Below are positions 49,451 through 58,677 of a stretch of DNA of 64,000 nucleotides, in pieces. Below the pieces are notes generated by a model. The model worked only from the letters and a program-made list of their open reading frames with translations. It did no database searches and was not told where the DNA came from. Location: assembly GCA_026014725.1 (NCBI GenBank), contig JAOZHV010000001.1, forward strand, positions 36,531 to 100,530, written 5' to 3'. The stretch comes from Candidatus Bathyarchaeota archaeon (lineage in GTDB: Archaea > Thermoproteota > Bathyarchaeia > Bathyarchaeales > Bathycorpusculaceae). Made by a program: the position numbers and the translations under genes. The first letter of the stretch is position 1. The number at the start of each line of letters is the position of its first letter.

Positions 49451-52400
49451 CGATTCTATGTCGGTGCTGGCAAATCTTATTCCTGATCCAGTCGTCATAT
49501 TAGACGAGGAAGGAAAAATTGTTGTTGCAAACAGCTTACTGGAAAAAATGTCTGGATATAATAAGGAACAATTAATTGGAAAGACTGTCTCTATCCTCGA
49601 CTTTATCTCTGGAGAAAACAAAGTACTTTTAGAAAAGAACCACAAAAAAAGATCTACAGGTTTCAACGTTTCGCCTTACCAAGTAAAAATGACGGCTAAA
49701 AATGGAGACACAAGATATTTAGAATTAAGAGGCAACCACATAATAAACAACCAAGGGAAAGAGTTAGACATAATACTTTTTCATGATGTCACAAACGAAC
49801 AAGATATAAAAAATAAACTTCAATGTCTATTCGAAAGCAAAGAGACATTTGAGTCCATAATTAACGCTATTAAAGAAGCAATAATTTTAGTTGATGACGA
49901 AGCAAGAGTAACGCACTGGAACCCTGCTGCCGAGAAGATGTTTGGCTACACCAGCCAAGAAGCTGTCGGTAAATCTGTGCATAGACTTGTTTTGCCCAAA
50001 ACGATGTGTAAAGAGGCCAAGGCACGCATTGATTCAAGCGTAAAAACTTTCGCTGAAACGGGCACAGGATATTTTACAGTAGCCAATGTCCAATTAACAG
50101 GTCGCCGTAAGGATGGCAGCGAATTCCCAGCTGAATTGTCGATCTCCCCAGTAAAGCTTGGTGAGAAATGGGGTTGCATCGGAGTAGTAAAAGACATCAC
50201 TCAGAGAAAGCAATATGAACAAAATTTAAGAGAAGCAGAGCAACGTTATCATGCACTCTTTAATCAAGCACCCGTAGGTGTCCTAGTCGTAGATCCCTTG
50301 ACTGCTGCATGCGTTGAGTTTAATGACGTTGCCCACACACAACTAGGTTATACAAGAGAAGAATTCACTTCAAAGAAAATTTTTGACCTTGAAGCTAGAG
50401 AAACGCCTCAAGAAACAATAGCTCATTTAAATGGAATGGTAATGAGTGGAGGAGACGAGTTTGAAACTCTTCATAAAACAAAAAACGGCGAAATCCGAAA
50501 TGTAATTGTTATCTCACGCCCATTTCAATCGGCAGATAAAACTTTTCTGCATGCGATTTTTTATGATATTACAAAAAGCAAAAAAGCAGAAAACGCTTTG
50601 AGGGAAAGCGAAGCCAAGTACCGCCAACTAGTTGAACTTGCACAAGAGGGCATTTGGGCTATCGATAATGATTTTGTCACCGTCTTTGTCAATCCGCGGA
50701 TGGCACAGATACTTGGATACAAAGAAAGCGAAATGATTGGAAAATCACTTTTCGATTTTGTAGATATGAGTATGGTAGCAAGAATTAGAGGGGTATTAAC
50801 CCACTACACACGTCCAGATATGAAAGGACAGCATGATTACGCGTTCCCTCATAAAGCCGGAGGCCGTGTTGATACAACTGTAAATTTATCCGTAATAACG
50901 GACGACAAAAATCAAAAAAGGGGAATACTAGCAGTTGTATCAGATATAACACAGCGAAAACGGATAGAAAAAGAACTAAAAGAAAGCGAAGAGCGGTTCC
51001 GCGCTATCAGCACCTCGGCAATCGATGCCATTATCTTGAGTGACGCCAAAGATCGCGTGCTATATTGGAACCCCGCGGCAGAGAAAACGTTCGGCTTTTC
51101 ATCGAAAGAAGCACTAGGTAAGAAACTAGCCGAACTAGTTATTCCACCTAGCGCACATAAAAAACATGAGCAGTTACTTTCAAGATTAAGCAAAGTTCAG
51201 TTGTCGAGGCGGCATTTCGGGTTAACAGCACTAAGAAAAGACGGAAGCACATTCCCAATGGATCTATCGATGGTCTCAGTGAGACTAAAAGATAAAAACT
51301 GCTTACTAACGATTGTTCGAGATATCACCGAGCGAAAAGAAATGGAAGAAGCAGTAAGACGCGAACGGGATATGCTTGAGAGCGTGGCGGCGAGTAATGA
51401 TGCTGCCTTATCTATTGTTAACCGTGATTACCGTATTATTTGGGCAAATAAAAGGTCAAAACAAGTCACAGGTTGCAACGATATCGAAAACAAACACTGC
51501 TTCGCTGCATTTAGCAACAGTTCTCATGTCTGCCCAGGATGTGGTGTCAAAAAAGTCTTTGAAGAAGGCGTCAGCGTAGATAGACATGATTATCATGGGC
51601 ACTTGGGTAATCAAGACTACTGGCTGGAACTCATTGCCACTCCAATCAAGGACAAGGATGGAAACGTCGTTGCCGCATTGGAGGTTGCCATGGATATAAC
51701 GGAGAGAAAAAACCTGCAAAATAAGTTGGCAGAATACTCTCAAAAACTCGAGGACATTGTACAAAAAAGAACTGAGCAACTTAAGCAGACACAAGCAGAA
51801 CTAGTCAAATCAGAGCGGCTTGCGGCCATAGGCGAATTAGCAGGAATGATAGGACACGACCTACGCAACCCTTTAACAGGAATCAAAAATGCAGTCTATT
51901 ACCTTCAGAAAAAAGGCAGTTCAGCTCCTGAAACTCAAATTAACGAAATGCTTCAAAGCATCAATAAATGCGTGAACTATTCAAACAAAGTCATTAACGA
52001 TTTATTGGATTATTCAAGGGACATTCATATTGAACCACAAGAATGTTCAGCCAGACAATTAATGGTTGAAGCGTTAGCTATGCTTGAAATCCCTGAGAAT
52101 ATACAAGTCGCAAACAACCTTCCAGATAATCCTCGCTTAAGGGCTGACCCTGAAAAAATACAACGCGTCTTCGTAAATCTGACTAAGAATGCTATTGACG
52201 CTTTACCTCATGGAGGTCAAATACGTATAGACAGCAAAACAATAGATAGTAGCATACAGATTTCCTTCTCGGATAACGGAATAGGCATTAGAGAGGAAAT
52301 TTTGCCAAAGCTTTTCTCCCCGTTGTTTACCACAAAAGCGCAAGGTATGGGTTTTGGGTTAGCGATATGCAAACGAATCATAGAAGCACACGGAGGAACC

Positions 52401-52514
52401 ATATCGGTTAACACGGTAAAAGACAAAGGAACCACCTTTGTCCTCACTTTACCACTAGAGCAAACAACACAAATGGGAGGTGAAATTATATGGACACCAA
52501 TCACAGAATCTTAA
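49419..52514 (+). CDS. Soluble six-PAS sensor histidine kinase
   Basis: 1031 residues with no membrane segment. Six PAS domains in series (roughly 15-125, 140-265, 270-390, 395-515, 520-645, 650-770), PAS-6 carrying four cysteines ('CFAAFSNSSHVCPGCGVKK') that could bind metal or sense redox. Then a coiled coil, HisKA with H813 in 'MIGHDLRNPLTG', and HATPase with N box 'NLTKNAIDAL', 'DNGIGI' and 'GMGFGLAI'. GAGGTGAT before ATG 49419. It should phosphorylate the regulator encoded next. Confidence 0.94.
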   Translation: MSESKSSNDSNDSMSVLANLIPDPVVILDEEGKIVVANSLLEKMSGYNKEQLIGKTVSILDFISGENKVLLEKNHKKRSTGFNVSPYQVKMTAKNGDTRYLELRGNHIINNQGKELDIILFHDVTNEQDIKNKLQCLFESKETFESIINAIKEAIILVDDEARVTHWNPAAEKMFGYTSQEAVGKSVHRLVLPKTMCKEAKARIDSSVKTFAETGTGYFTVANVQLTGRRKDGSEFPAELSISPVKLGEKWGCIGVVKDITQRKQYEQNLREAEQRYHALFNQAPVGVLVVDPLTAACVEFNDVAHTQLGYTREEFTSKKIFDLEARETPQETIAHLNGMVMSGGDEFETLHKTKNGEIRNVIVISRPFQSADKTFLHAIFYDITKSKKAENALRESEAKYRQLVELAQEGIWAIDNDFVTVFVNPRMAQILGYKESEMIGKSLFDFVDMSMVARIRGVLTHYTRPDMKGQHDYAFPHKAGGRVDTTVNLSVITDDKNQKRGILAVVSDITQRKRIEKELKESEERFRAISTSAIDAIILSDAKDRVLYWNPAAEKTFGFSSKEALGKKLAELVIPPSAHKKHEQLLSRLSKVQLSRRHFGLTALRKDGSTFPMDLSMVSVRLKDKNCLLTIVRDITERKEMEEAVRRERDMLESVAASNDAALSIVNRDYRIIWANKRSKQVTGCNDIENKHCFAAFSNSSHVCPGCGVKKVFEEGVSVDRHDYHGHLGNQDYWLELIATPIKDKDGNVVAALEVAMDITERKNLQNKLAEYSQKLEDIVQKRTEQLKQTQAELVKSERLAAIGELAGMIGHDLRNPLTGIKNAVYYLQKKGSSAPETQINEMLQSINKCVNYSNKVINDLLDYSRDIHIEPQECSARQLMVEALAMLEIPENIQVANNLPDNPRLRADPEKIQRVFVNLTKNAIDALPHGGQIRIDSKTIDSSIQISFSDNGIGIREEILPKLFSPLFTTKAQGMGFGLAICKRIIEAHGGTISVNTVKDKGTTFVLTLPLEQTTQMGGEIIWTPITES

Positions 52515-52960
52515 TTGTTGATGATGATGACACAATACGGAAAACTTTGAAGGCTATTCTTGAAGACGAAGGATACACTGTGGATCTGGCAGCGACGGGA
52601 CAAGAAGCGATTCAAAAAACAGAGGAAAACCCATACGACATAGCACTCTTAGACATTCGGTTACCCGATATGGAAGGTGTTGAACTGCTAAAACTAATAA
52701 AAGACAACGTTCCGAAGACCCGCAAAATAATGTTAACAGGATATCCATCAATGCAGAATGCTATAGCCGCTCTAAACAAGGATGCTGATGCATACTTGGT
52801 TAAACCAGTGGATGTCGAAAAACTTCTAAGCACAATAAAAGATCAACTAGAGTTACGGGAGAATGAACGACACTTTAGCGAGGAAAAGATAGCTGATTTC
52901 ATTGAGAGCAGAGTCAAAGAAATGTCAACAACTAAACCTAAGAAACCGCAGTACTACTAA
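52490..52960 (+). CDS. Single-domain response regulator
   Basis: 156 residues. Receiver domain 6-122 with acidic pocket D11-D13, phospho-acceptor D55 ('ALLDIRLPD'), T83 and K105 ('YLVKPVD'). The last 35 residues are a short helical tail, no DNA-binding domain. It overlaps the kinase gene by 25 bases with GGGAGGTGA upstream of its ATG, so the pair is surely a two-component system. Confidence 0.94.
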   Translation: MDTNHRILIVDDDDTIRKTLKAILEDEGYTVDLAATGQEAIQKTEENPYDIALLDIRLPDMEGVELLKLIKDNVPKTRKIMLTGYPSMQNAIAALNKDADAYLVKPVDVEKLLSTIKDQLELRENERHFSEEKIADFIESRVKEMSTTKPKKPQYY

Positions 52961-53148
52961 CAACTCCCGATATACCCCTTTATTTTCTTACTCAGCTTTT
53001 AATCAAACAAGCCAAGCTACCTCTGAAGCAAACAATCCATTGACATACGGCATTATCTTCTATGTACAATCAACATTATCTTTAACAAAATTTGGACAAT
53101 ATATTAATATTGCACGCATCCCCAAACACTAAGAGAAGTGTGTCAGTC

Positions 53149-53367
53149 ATGAGTTTTGGAAACAGCCTGAAAATGTTCAGCGGCATTCAACAAGCGTTAA
53201 TCTTAGCCTTGATGATGGTTTCTGTCTTTTCACTTTTCTACTTTGACATCGACATCACATACAAGATAGGCATTGCAGTCTTCGCTTTCACAATAATTTT
53301 CTTGATGACGTTGGCAACTCAGATTCTAAATCAACAAAAAGAAGAAAGCAAACAGGCACAACGATAA
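53149..53367 (+). CDS. Small two-helix membrane protein
   Basis: 72 residues from ATG 53149 (a TTG at 53092 would add unlikely sequence and lies in a TATA-like AATATATTAATATT region). Helices 'IQQALILALMMVSVFSLFYF' and 'KIGIAVFAFTIIFLMTLATQIL', polar C-terminus. No family recognised. Confidence 0.6.
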   Translation: MSFGNSLKMFSGIQQALILALMMVSVFSLFYFDIDITYKIGIAVFAFTIIFLMTLATQILNQQKEESKQAQR

Positions 53368-53488
53368 AAGACCGTGTGAAACACTATAATTCGTCTTCAC
53401 TTTCACTAACCCCTCCCCTACAGCGCAGCGTCGTTTTAATGATGCCTTAAAAAGGAAAAGTCAGCGCTATTGGGTTCAGTGAAAAAAG

Positions 53489-54205
53489 ATGCAACAAACC
53501 TTACTAGAGGTACAACCTGCACGGGCACAATCACTACTCTCCTTAAACATGCCCAGTGTCGACAATCTTTTTCCAGGTTTTGCACTAGGCGATTTTGCAG
53601 TCCTCTACGGGTCGCCATCAGTCACTTCATTTACTTCGCAATTATGCATTAGGGCACAGTTACCAGTTCAACTTGGCGGCTTAGACAGCAACGTTATTTT
53701 CATAGATTGCAAAAATACATTTGCACCCAACAACATCGCCCGTCTAGCCCAACTAAACAACATAAACCCAATTAAGGCGCGTAAACGTATCTTCAACTTC
53801 GGTGCATTCACAGCCTATCAACTAACTTCACTCATAATAGAAAAACTCGAGAAAAAAATAATCACATACAACGCAAAACTCGTAATCATCTCGGACATCA
53901 CAAGTCTATTCTTGGACGACAATATCTCAAAAGAAGAAGCCCAAAGAGTCTACAGCCAAATAGTTAACTGCCTCTCAAACTTAGCCAAAAAACACCAAAT
54001 AATAGTGGTTGCAACTCACCTTCCTCATGAAGACAGCATAAGAAACTTGGCACTTAGAGAAATAACTTCAGCCAAAGCGACTACTGTCTTATCCTACTTC
54101 AAAACACTGTACACCCAAGAATTAAACCTAGAGAAGCATCCAACGTACATTTTAGGCACTGCTGAACCACCATCTGAAAACATGACATTAACAAGCTTCA
54201 TGTAA
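53489..54205 (+). CDS. RecA/RadB-like protein with degenerate P-loop
   Basis: 238 residues. The fold of a RecA/KaiC-type core is readable: 'PSVDNLFPGFALGDFAVLYG', 'NVIFIDCKNTFAPNNIARLA', Walker B-like 'AKLVIISDITSLFL', and 'QIIVVATHLPHEDSIRNLALRE'. Where Walker A should be it reads 'YGSPSVTSFTSQL', with no GKT/S, so ATP hydrolysis is doubtful. Possibly a RadB-type or ArlH/KaiC-type paralogue with a structural role. Convergent with the next gene, six bases apart. Confidence 0.72.
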   Translation: MQQTLLEVQPARAQSLLSLNMPSVDNLFPGFALGDFAVLYGSPSVTSFTSQLCIRAQLPVQLGGLDSNVIFIDCKNTFAPNNIARLAQLNNINPIKARKRIFNFGAFTAYQLTSLIIEKLEKKIITYNAKLVIISDITSLFLDDNISKEEAQRVYSQIVNCLSNLAKKHQIIVVATHLPHEDSIRNLALREITSAKATTVLSYFKTLYTQELNLEKHPTYILGTAEPPSENMTLTSFM

Positions 54206-54211
54206 AGAGTC

Positions 54212-55213
54212 TTAAATTTTTTCATAGAATCTTTTGAATATTCTAGCCACAGATAAAGCCAGCCATAACTTCTCACTTGTAACGCCAACTTTTTCTTTTG
54301 CACCCTGCGCATAGTCCATTTTCCATAAGCCGTTAGGCAATTGATTTTCAACGAGCCAACGCAACGCTTCTTTGACATCCGTATCATCCTTAGAATACCC
54401 AATTAACGAGAGAGAATCAAGAGAAGTAACGATATTTGTCCACCAAAAACGAAACCTAACCCAGTAGCGGGCATCCTGATAAGACGCGTAAACGTCAGGT
54501 TGGAAGAAGCGCGACTTAAGCAAATCAGCGGCTCTACGAGCAACTTTAGAGCAGCGGTATGTTGGGTGAGCAGCGAAAGCTCGTAGAACCATGTCTGTAC
54601 AGTTGTGCGAGAATGGCTTTGACTTGTCGAGTACAAGCGGTTCTGCATAGGTGCTTGTTATGTTAAGCCATGTCTGTCGGTCAAGCTTATGGGTTAAGAT
54701 GGGAATTGTCCATCCACCATCGTTCTGTCGCATGGATAGAAGCCAATCAAACGCTTTTTTGACTCTATCATCGTTTTCATATCCTGCCTTGATAAGAGTG
54801 GCAAGTATCGCGCCAGTGTAGTAGGTGGCATACTGGTTTGCCAGCATACCTCTGAAGTCGCCCTCGTCTGTCTGGCATGAAAACAAAAATTCAGCTGCAC
54901 GCCGTGACCCTTCATGTTCCTTAGTAACCTCATAGTGCTCAACTAATAAGCGGTAAACCTTCCACGTCTCAACTAACTTGTAATGATATTTTGGAAAATT
55001 CACTGTTTTCTTGCCCGTGTGCTTCCATGTTCCATCAGGTTGCTGTTTTTGAAAGGTTTTTTGGACTTCGGGCAACTGCCAAACATAATCTATCGGTTCT
55101 ACTGTTTCATCGAGTAGGTTACGTTTGGTGAAATATTCTATGGCTTTGTTGCCTGAAGACAGCAAAACGGGTATGGGGTCAACTTTTAGGGGCGATAGCC
55201 ATTTTTGGAGCAT
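54212..55213 (-). CDS. Prenyltransferase/squalene-cyclase-repeat (alpha-toroid) protein
   Basis: 333 residues made of helical repeats with Q-x-x-D/E-G-x-W/F elements: 'QQPDGTWKHTG', 'CQTDEGDFRGM', 'RQNDGGWTIPI', 'NQLPNGLWKMD'. This is the alpha/alpha toroid of squalene-hopene cyclases and prenyltransferases. The catalytic DxDD of cyclases is not visible, so an enzymatic role is uncertain. Monocistronic. Confidence 0.8.
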   Translation of the reverse strand: MLQKWLSPLKVDPIPVLLSSGNKAIEYFTKRNLLDETVEPIDYVWQLPEVQKTFQKQQPDGTWKHTGKKTVNFPKYHYKLVETWKVYRLLVEHYEVTKEHEGSRRAAEFLFSCQTDEGDFRGMLANQYATYYTGAILATLIKAGYENDDRVKKAFDWLLSMRQNDGGWTIPILTHKLDRQTWLNITSTYAEPLVLDKSKPFSHNCTDMVLRAFAAHPTYRCSKVARRAADLLKSRFFQPDVYASYQDARYWVRFRFWWTNIVTSLDSLSLIGYSKDDTDVKEALRWLVENQLPNGLWKMDYAQGAKEKVGVTSEKLWLALSVARIFKRFYEKI

Positions 55214-55290
55214 TAGATTTCAAAGTGAAAATGTTGTGTACACTTTATTTAATTAACGATAAAAACCTAAAGGGGCAAAAAATTAGAAGC

Positions 55291-55521
55291 TCAGTAAAAG
55301 TTACGTGCTTCTTTGCGTTTCTCAGCTTCTTCATAAAAGCGGAGAACTTCATCGATGATTTCAACGTTTGAGAGCAACATGCGTCTGCAACAGTACCGCT
55401 TCAAACCCAAGCTGTCAAGAACATCACTTGCGTTCTCGCCTGTCTTGATGCGCCGTGTGAATTCGTCCCATCGGTCTCCAACCAACTTGCCGCAGGTGAA
55501 GCATCTTACGGGAATAATCAC
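55291..55521 (-). CDS. rpoN: RNA polymerase subunit N (Rpb10)
   Basis: 76-residue zinc protein that docks subunits D and L. '[13 protein letters not shown]' and '[14 protein letters not shown]' give the CxxC...CC zinc site. Follows S9 in the usual archaeal order. rpoK and S2, often next, are absent. Confidence 0.96.
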   Translation of the reverse strand: MIIPVRCFTCGKLVGDRWDEFTRRIKTGENASDVLDSLGLKRYCCRRMLLSNVEIIDEVLRFYEEAEKRKEARNFY

Positions 55522-55535
55522 TTGTTTTTTTCACC

Positions 55536-55946
55536 TTACCTGTAACTTTTCTGTTCCTTTGCTCGTGCACCAGCCCCACCGAACTTTTTGGTTTCTTTTG
55601 CTCGGGAGTCGCCAGCAATCATGGTTCGGTCATACTCACTAAAGACTGTGCGAAGGTGACTGCTCTTTGTCCATTTCAAGAGAGCATTCGCGATAGCCAT
55701 ACGGGCGGCTTCTGCCTGTCCCATGTATCCTCCACCACTGGTCTTAACATCTATGTCAATTTGCTGCCAAACATCCCCACCTGCTTGCAACAGAGGCTCC
55801 ATGATTTTTGCACGGGCAATATCTGGTTCAACAATTTCAACAGGAGTCAAGTTTATTCGTACTTTGCCAACGCCTTGTTTCACTATGGCACGGGCAACTG
55901 CGGTTTTTCGCTTTCCACTAACAACTAAAACTTTCTTCGCGGGCAT
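55536..55946 (-). CDS. rps9: Ribosomal protein uS9
   Basis: 136 residues; 'VSGKRKTAVARAIVKQGVGKVRIN', 'GGGYMGQAEAARMAIANALL' and the C-terminal 'KKFGGAGARAKEQKSYR' that reaches the P-site tRNA. Two bases after L13. Confidence 0.96.
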   Translation of the reverse strand: MPAKKVLVVSGKRKTAVARAIVKQGVGKVRINLTPVEIVEPDIARAKIMEPLLQAGGDVWQQIDIDVKTSGGGYMGQAEAARMAIANALLKWTKSSHLRTVFSEYDRTMIAGDSRAKETKKFGGAGARAKEQKSYR

Positions 55947-55948
55947 AA

Positions 55949-56404
55949 TTACTCCATCCTATTATTCCATCCAATTTCTTTGGCCAACTCTTCAAGAGTA
56001 AAGTGTGGACCTTTAAGGTCTGTTGATTGGGCATCACCAAAGGTTATCATCGGCTGACCTTTAAATTCAACCGGCACACCCATGAATACCTTAAGCCGTT
56101 TGTAAGCATTTTTGCCCTTAGGCTGCTTAAACGGAAGCATACCACGCATGGTTTTACGCAGGAAACGGTCCGGTCGTCGATAATGAAATGGACCACGCTC
56201 GGGCGCGCCTACTTCTAAAAATTCTTTGGCTTCTGACACTTTGCTTTTCTTTTTGCCAGAAAACACAGCTTTTTCAGCATTAAGAATGATTACTTCTTCG
56301 CCGTTTAGCAATAATTTGGCGACTTTACTGCACATCCTGCCAACGATTAAGCCTTCAGCGTTTACCAGAGTTATTTGAGATTTTGTTGTTTGCATACCAT
56401 TCAC
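55949..56404 (-). CDS. rpl13: Ribosomal protein uL13
   Basis: 151 residues; 'VNAEGLIVGRMCSKVAKLLLNG', 'RRPDRFLRKTMRGMLPFKQPKGKNAYKRLKV' core. The frame begins 'MNGMQTTKSQ'; ATG at residue 4 is also usable. Overlaps L18e by four bases. Confidence 0.95.
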   Translation of the reverse strand: MNGMQTTKSQITLVNAEGLIVGRMCSKVAKLLLNGEEVIILNAEKAVFSGKKKSKVSEAKEFLEVGAPERGPFHYRRPDRFLRKTMRGMLPFKQPKGKNAYKRLKVFMGVPVEFKGQPMITFGDAQSTDLKGPHFTLEELAKEIGWNNRME

Positions 56405-56763
56405 CGAATAATTTTAACATTTGAACCCTTTGGGTTCTGCTCCAAAAGTTCAGGAATTGAAAGATACTTGGCCTTAGCAGCCTCAAGTTTTTCTTTCGCT
56501 TTGCCAGAGGCATCAAAGGATGCCACAGTCACGGCATGGCTCAGGTTGCCTGAAGCCAAGATTTTCCCTGGAACCACCACTACGTCAGCTTTTTTTGTGT
56601 TCCTGTTTATTGTACTCAGATTGACGGCGGCGCGTTGACTACGCGGTTTAGCTAAGTAGTCAGCTACATCCAGCCAGATGGCTGCTTGTTTTTCTCTACT
56701 TTCCTTCTTTAATAGATTGATAAGTTCAATTAGTTGCGGGTTTGTTGTTTTAGTTTCTCTCAT
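56401..56763 (-). CDS. rpl18e: Ribosomal protein eL18
   Basis: 120 residues; 'NPQLIELINLLKKESREKQAAIWLDVADYLAKPRSQRAAVNLS' core and 'VVVPGKILASGNLSHAVTVA'. ATGA overlap with rpoD. Confidence 0.95.
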   Translation of the reverse strand: MRETKTTNPQLIELINLLKKESREKQAAIWLDVADYLAKPRSQRAAVNLSTINRNTKKADVVVVPGKILASGNLSHAVTVASFDASGKAKEKLEAAKAKYLSIPELLEQNPKGSNVKIIR

Positions 56764-57593
56764 TGTTGCTCAGCCTTTATTTGTTCTTCAAACTCGTCTA
56801 GTTGTTTGCCTAGCAGTTTTGTCGCTTCTTTGAGCACACGCTCAGGAGTAAGCGCACCTGTAGATTCAATGCTCATGATAAAAGCGTTCTTCTCCCACTC
56901 AATCTTTAGCGGCGAGGGCTTTTGTGGGCAAGCGTCAACACAGTCCATGCAAAGATTACAAGCCAAAAGATCTTGAACAACAACTTTTTGATCTTTGATA
57001 CTTAGAACTTTCTTGGGACAAATGTCAGCGCATTTGGAGCAATCTTCACATTTTTCTGTCGGTGCAGTAATCTTGGGATAATATTTGTATGCGCACATAG
57101 AAACGGGCTGCCACTTTGCATGTGTCTTGCCTCTTCCAAGCCTGGCGTAAGCTTCAAGTTTAAGTTTCTGGTTCTTGGCCAGTTTGATTATCGGTATTTT
57201 ATCAGATACTGGAAGAATCTCTGGGTTCTCTGAAACAATTTCCCCTGAATAAACGGTTCTTGTTCCATCCTTTGCCTCAGCATCCAATGTGAGTGTTACT
57301 CTGCATTGGGGACAACCGAATTCGCTTTTGCATTCACATTCTTCAGGCAGATTATAAGTATCTAAATCTGTTTTGAGCGGAGTAAGCCCAAGCCTGTGAG
57401 CAATGATTTCATCCTGCAGAATTGAAGAGTTTTCTATCATTACAACTTCTTCAATTGCCATACAAGGAACCTCAGCAAGCGCTAAACGACGCAAAGCGTT
57501 CATTAAAGGCACGTCCGCATCTCTGACGATTATGCGGAGGTTTGTATCGGTTTTTTCCAAGATTTCTATCTTCAACACTTGCTGACACTCCAA
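56760..57593 (-). CDS. rpoD: RNA polymerase subunit D (Rpb3) with ferredoxin-like domain
   Basis: 277 residues. Alpha-like dimerisation domain ('VPLMNALRRLALAEVPCMAIEEV', 'IAHRLGLTPLKTDL'), and an inserted domain with eight cysteines in two ferredoxin motifs ('CEDCSKCADICPKKV' and 'CNLCMDCVDACPQKP'), suited to two [4Fe-4S] clusters. Three further cysteines 'EECECKSEFGCPQC' look zinc-binding. TTG at 57593 or, more likely, GTG at 57578 (GGAG nine bases upstream) starts it. An 87-base gap separates it from S11. Confidence 0.94.
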   Translation of the reverse strand: MECQQVLKIEILEKTDTNLRIIVRDADVPLMNALRRLALAEVPCMAIEEVVMIENSSILQDEIIAHRLGLTPLKTDLDTYNLPEECECKSEFGCPQCRVTLTLDAEAKDGTRTVYSGEIVSENPEILPVSDKIPIIKLAKNQKLKLEAYARLGRGKTHAKWQPVSMCAYKYYPKITAPTEKCEDCSKCADICPKKVLSIKDQKVVVQDLLACNLCMDCVDACPQKPSPLKIEWEKNAFIMSIESTGALTPERVLKEATKLLGKQLDEFEEQIKAEQQ

Positions 57594-57680
57594 TAAGTTA
57601 CTATAATGGCTGTGCGGTCAATAGGAAATATCGGTGCATTATTTCAATTTTTCTGTCAATATGAAACGGAAGATGACAGT

Positions 57681-58088
57681 TTAGACGCGTCTTCCTCTTC
57701 TTCCGCCAGGTCTTCTGGTGCCGTCATGTGGAATTGGTGTGACTTCTTCGATGCGTTCTATGCGGAAACCAAACCTGGCAAGAGCGCGGATGGCTGCTTG
57801 TGCGCCTGGTCCCGGAGTTCTGGGTCCACTGCCTCCTGGAGCGCGAACTTTGATGTGGATGGCTGTGATTCCTTTGTCTCTTGCTACTTCTGCCGCGGCG
57901 GTTGCTGCACGCATAGCTGCGTATGGTGAGGATTCCATGCGGTCGGCTTTGACGAACATTCCGCCTGTGGTTCGGGCGATTGTTTCTGCGCCTGAAATAT
58001 CGGTGATGTGGATTAATGTGTTGTTGTAGGAACTGTATATGTGAACGATTCCCCATCTATCATTTCGTTTACTACTGGCAGTGCTCAG
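57681..58088 (-). CDS. rps11: Ribosomal protein uS11, apparent CTG start
   Basis: 135 residues. The first ATG in frame (57959) would delete the conserved N-terminal third. Read upstream, the frame gives the standard start '[20 protein letters not shown]' and '[13 protein letters not shown]'. No ATG, GTG or TTG lies upstream of it; the only near-cognate codon is CTG at 58088, overlapping the S4 stop as CTGA, with GGAGG nine bases before it. '[20 protein letters not shown]' and '[18 protein letters not shown]' confirm S11. Confidence 0.9.
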   Translation of the reverse strand: MSTASSKRNDRWGIVHIYSSYNNTLIHITDISGAETIARTTGGMFVKADRMESSPYAAMRAATAAAEVARDKGITAIHIKVRAPGGSGPRTPGPGAQAAIRALARFGFRIERIEEVTPIPHDGTRRPGGRRGRRV

Positions 58089-58675
58089 AACTTGCCGCCT
58101 CCTCTTCCGCCTCTTCGGCCTCTACCAGGCGCTCTAATTTCAGGTTGTTTAGCTACAACCGTTAAACCGACACGCAGTGGGTGTTCTTGGTTTGCGACCA
58201 CGCTTTCAGGAGAGTAAACAACTTTGGCTTCTTCATCTTTTTGCACTATGTAGCCAGGGATTGTTACTCTGCGGTTATCGATGGTTATATGCCCATGAGT
58301 GATTAGTTGGCGTGATTGGAAGATTGTTCTTGCTAAACCTTTACGGAATACGATTGTTTGTAGTCTGCGTTCCAGAATGTCTTCGAGTGTTAAGTCTAAA
58401 ACGTTGTCTAATACAGCGGTTTCTTGAAGAATTCCGCGCTTTTTTAGTTGCGCAAGAAGTTCGTTTTCCATTTTTGCTCGTTCTTCAGGTGTTTTGCTGA
58501 TGAGTGAACGAGCAATACCTCTGGCCTTAGAAAGTGTGGTTTTATGACGCCAGAGTTCATGCTTGTTTCTCAAGCCGTATTGACCTAGAAGTTTGAGTTC
58601 TTCTTGGAGAATATCTTTGCGCCAACGGAAACGTGGCGTATCGAATTTCTTACGTTGCTTCTTTGGGTCTCCCAT
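58085..58675 (-). CDS. rps4: Ribosomal protein uS4
   Basis: 196 residues; '[20 protein letters not shown]', S4 RNA-binding domain at ~105-165 ('[23 protein letters not shown]'), Gly/Arg-rich end. Its last codons supply the Shine-Dalgarno for S11. Confidence 0.96.
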   Translation of the reverse strand: MGDPKKQRKKFDTPRFRWRKDILQEELKLLGQYGLRNKHELWRHKTTLSKARGIARSLISKTPEERAKMENELLAQLKKRGILQETAVLDNVLDLTLEDILERRLQTIVFRKGLARTIFQSRQLITHGHITIDNRRVTIPGYIVQKDEEAKVVYSPESVVANQEHPLRVGLTVVAKQPEIRAPGRGRRGGRGGGKF

Positions 58676-58677
58676 AT

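Noticed and set aside
52902..53132. 76-residue plus-strand frame overlapping the end of the response regulator
   Set aside because: Starts inside the regulator in another frame, with no ribosome-binding site and no hydrophobic or domain pattern.
57606..57929. Plus-strand 107-residue Cys/Ser-rich frame opposite S11
   Set aside because: Antisense shadow of the Arg/Gly-rich S11 gene.
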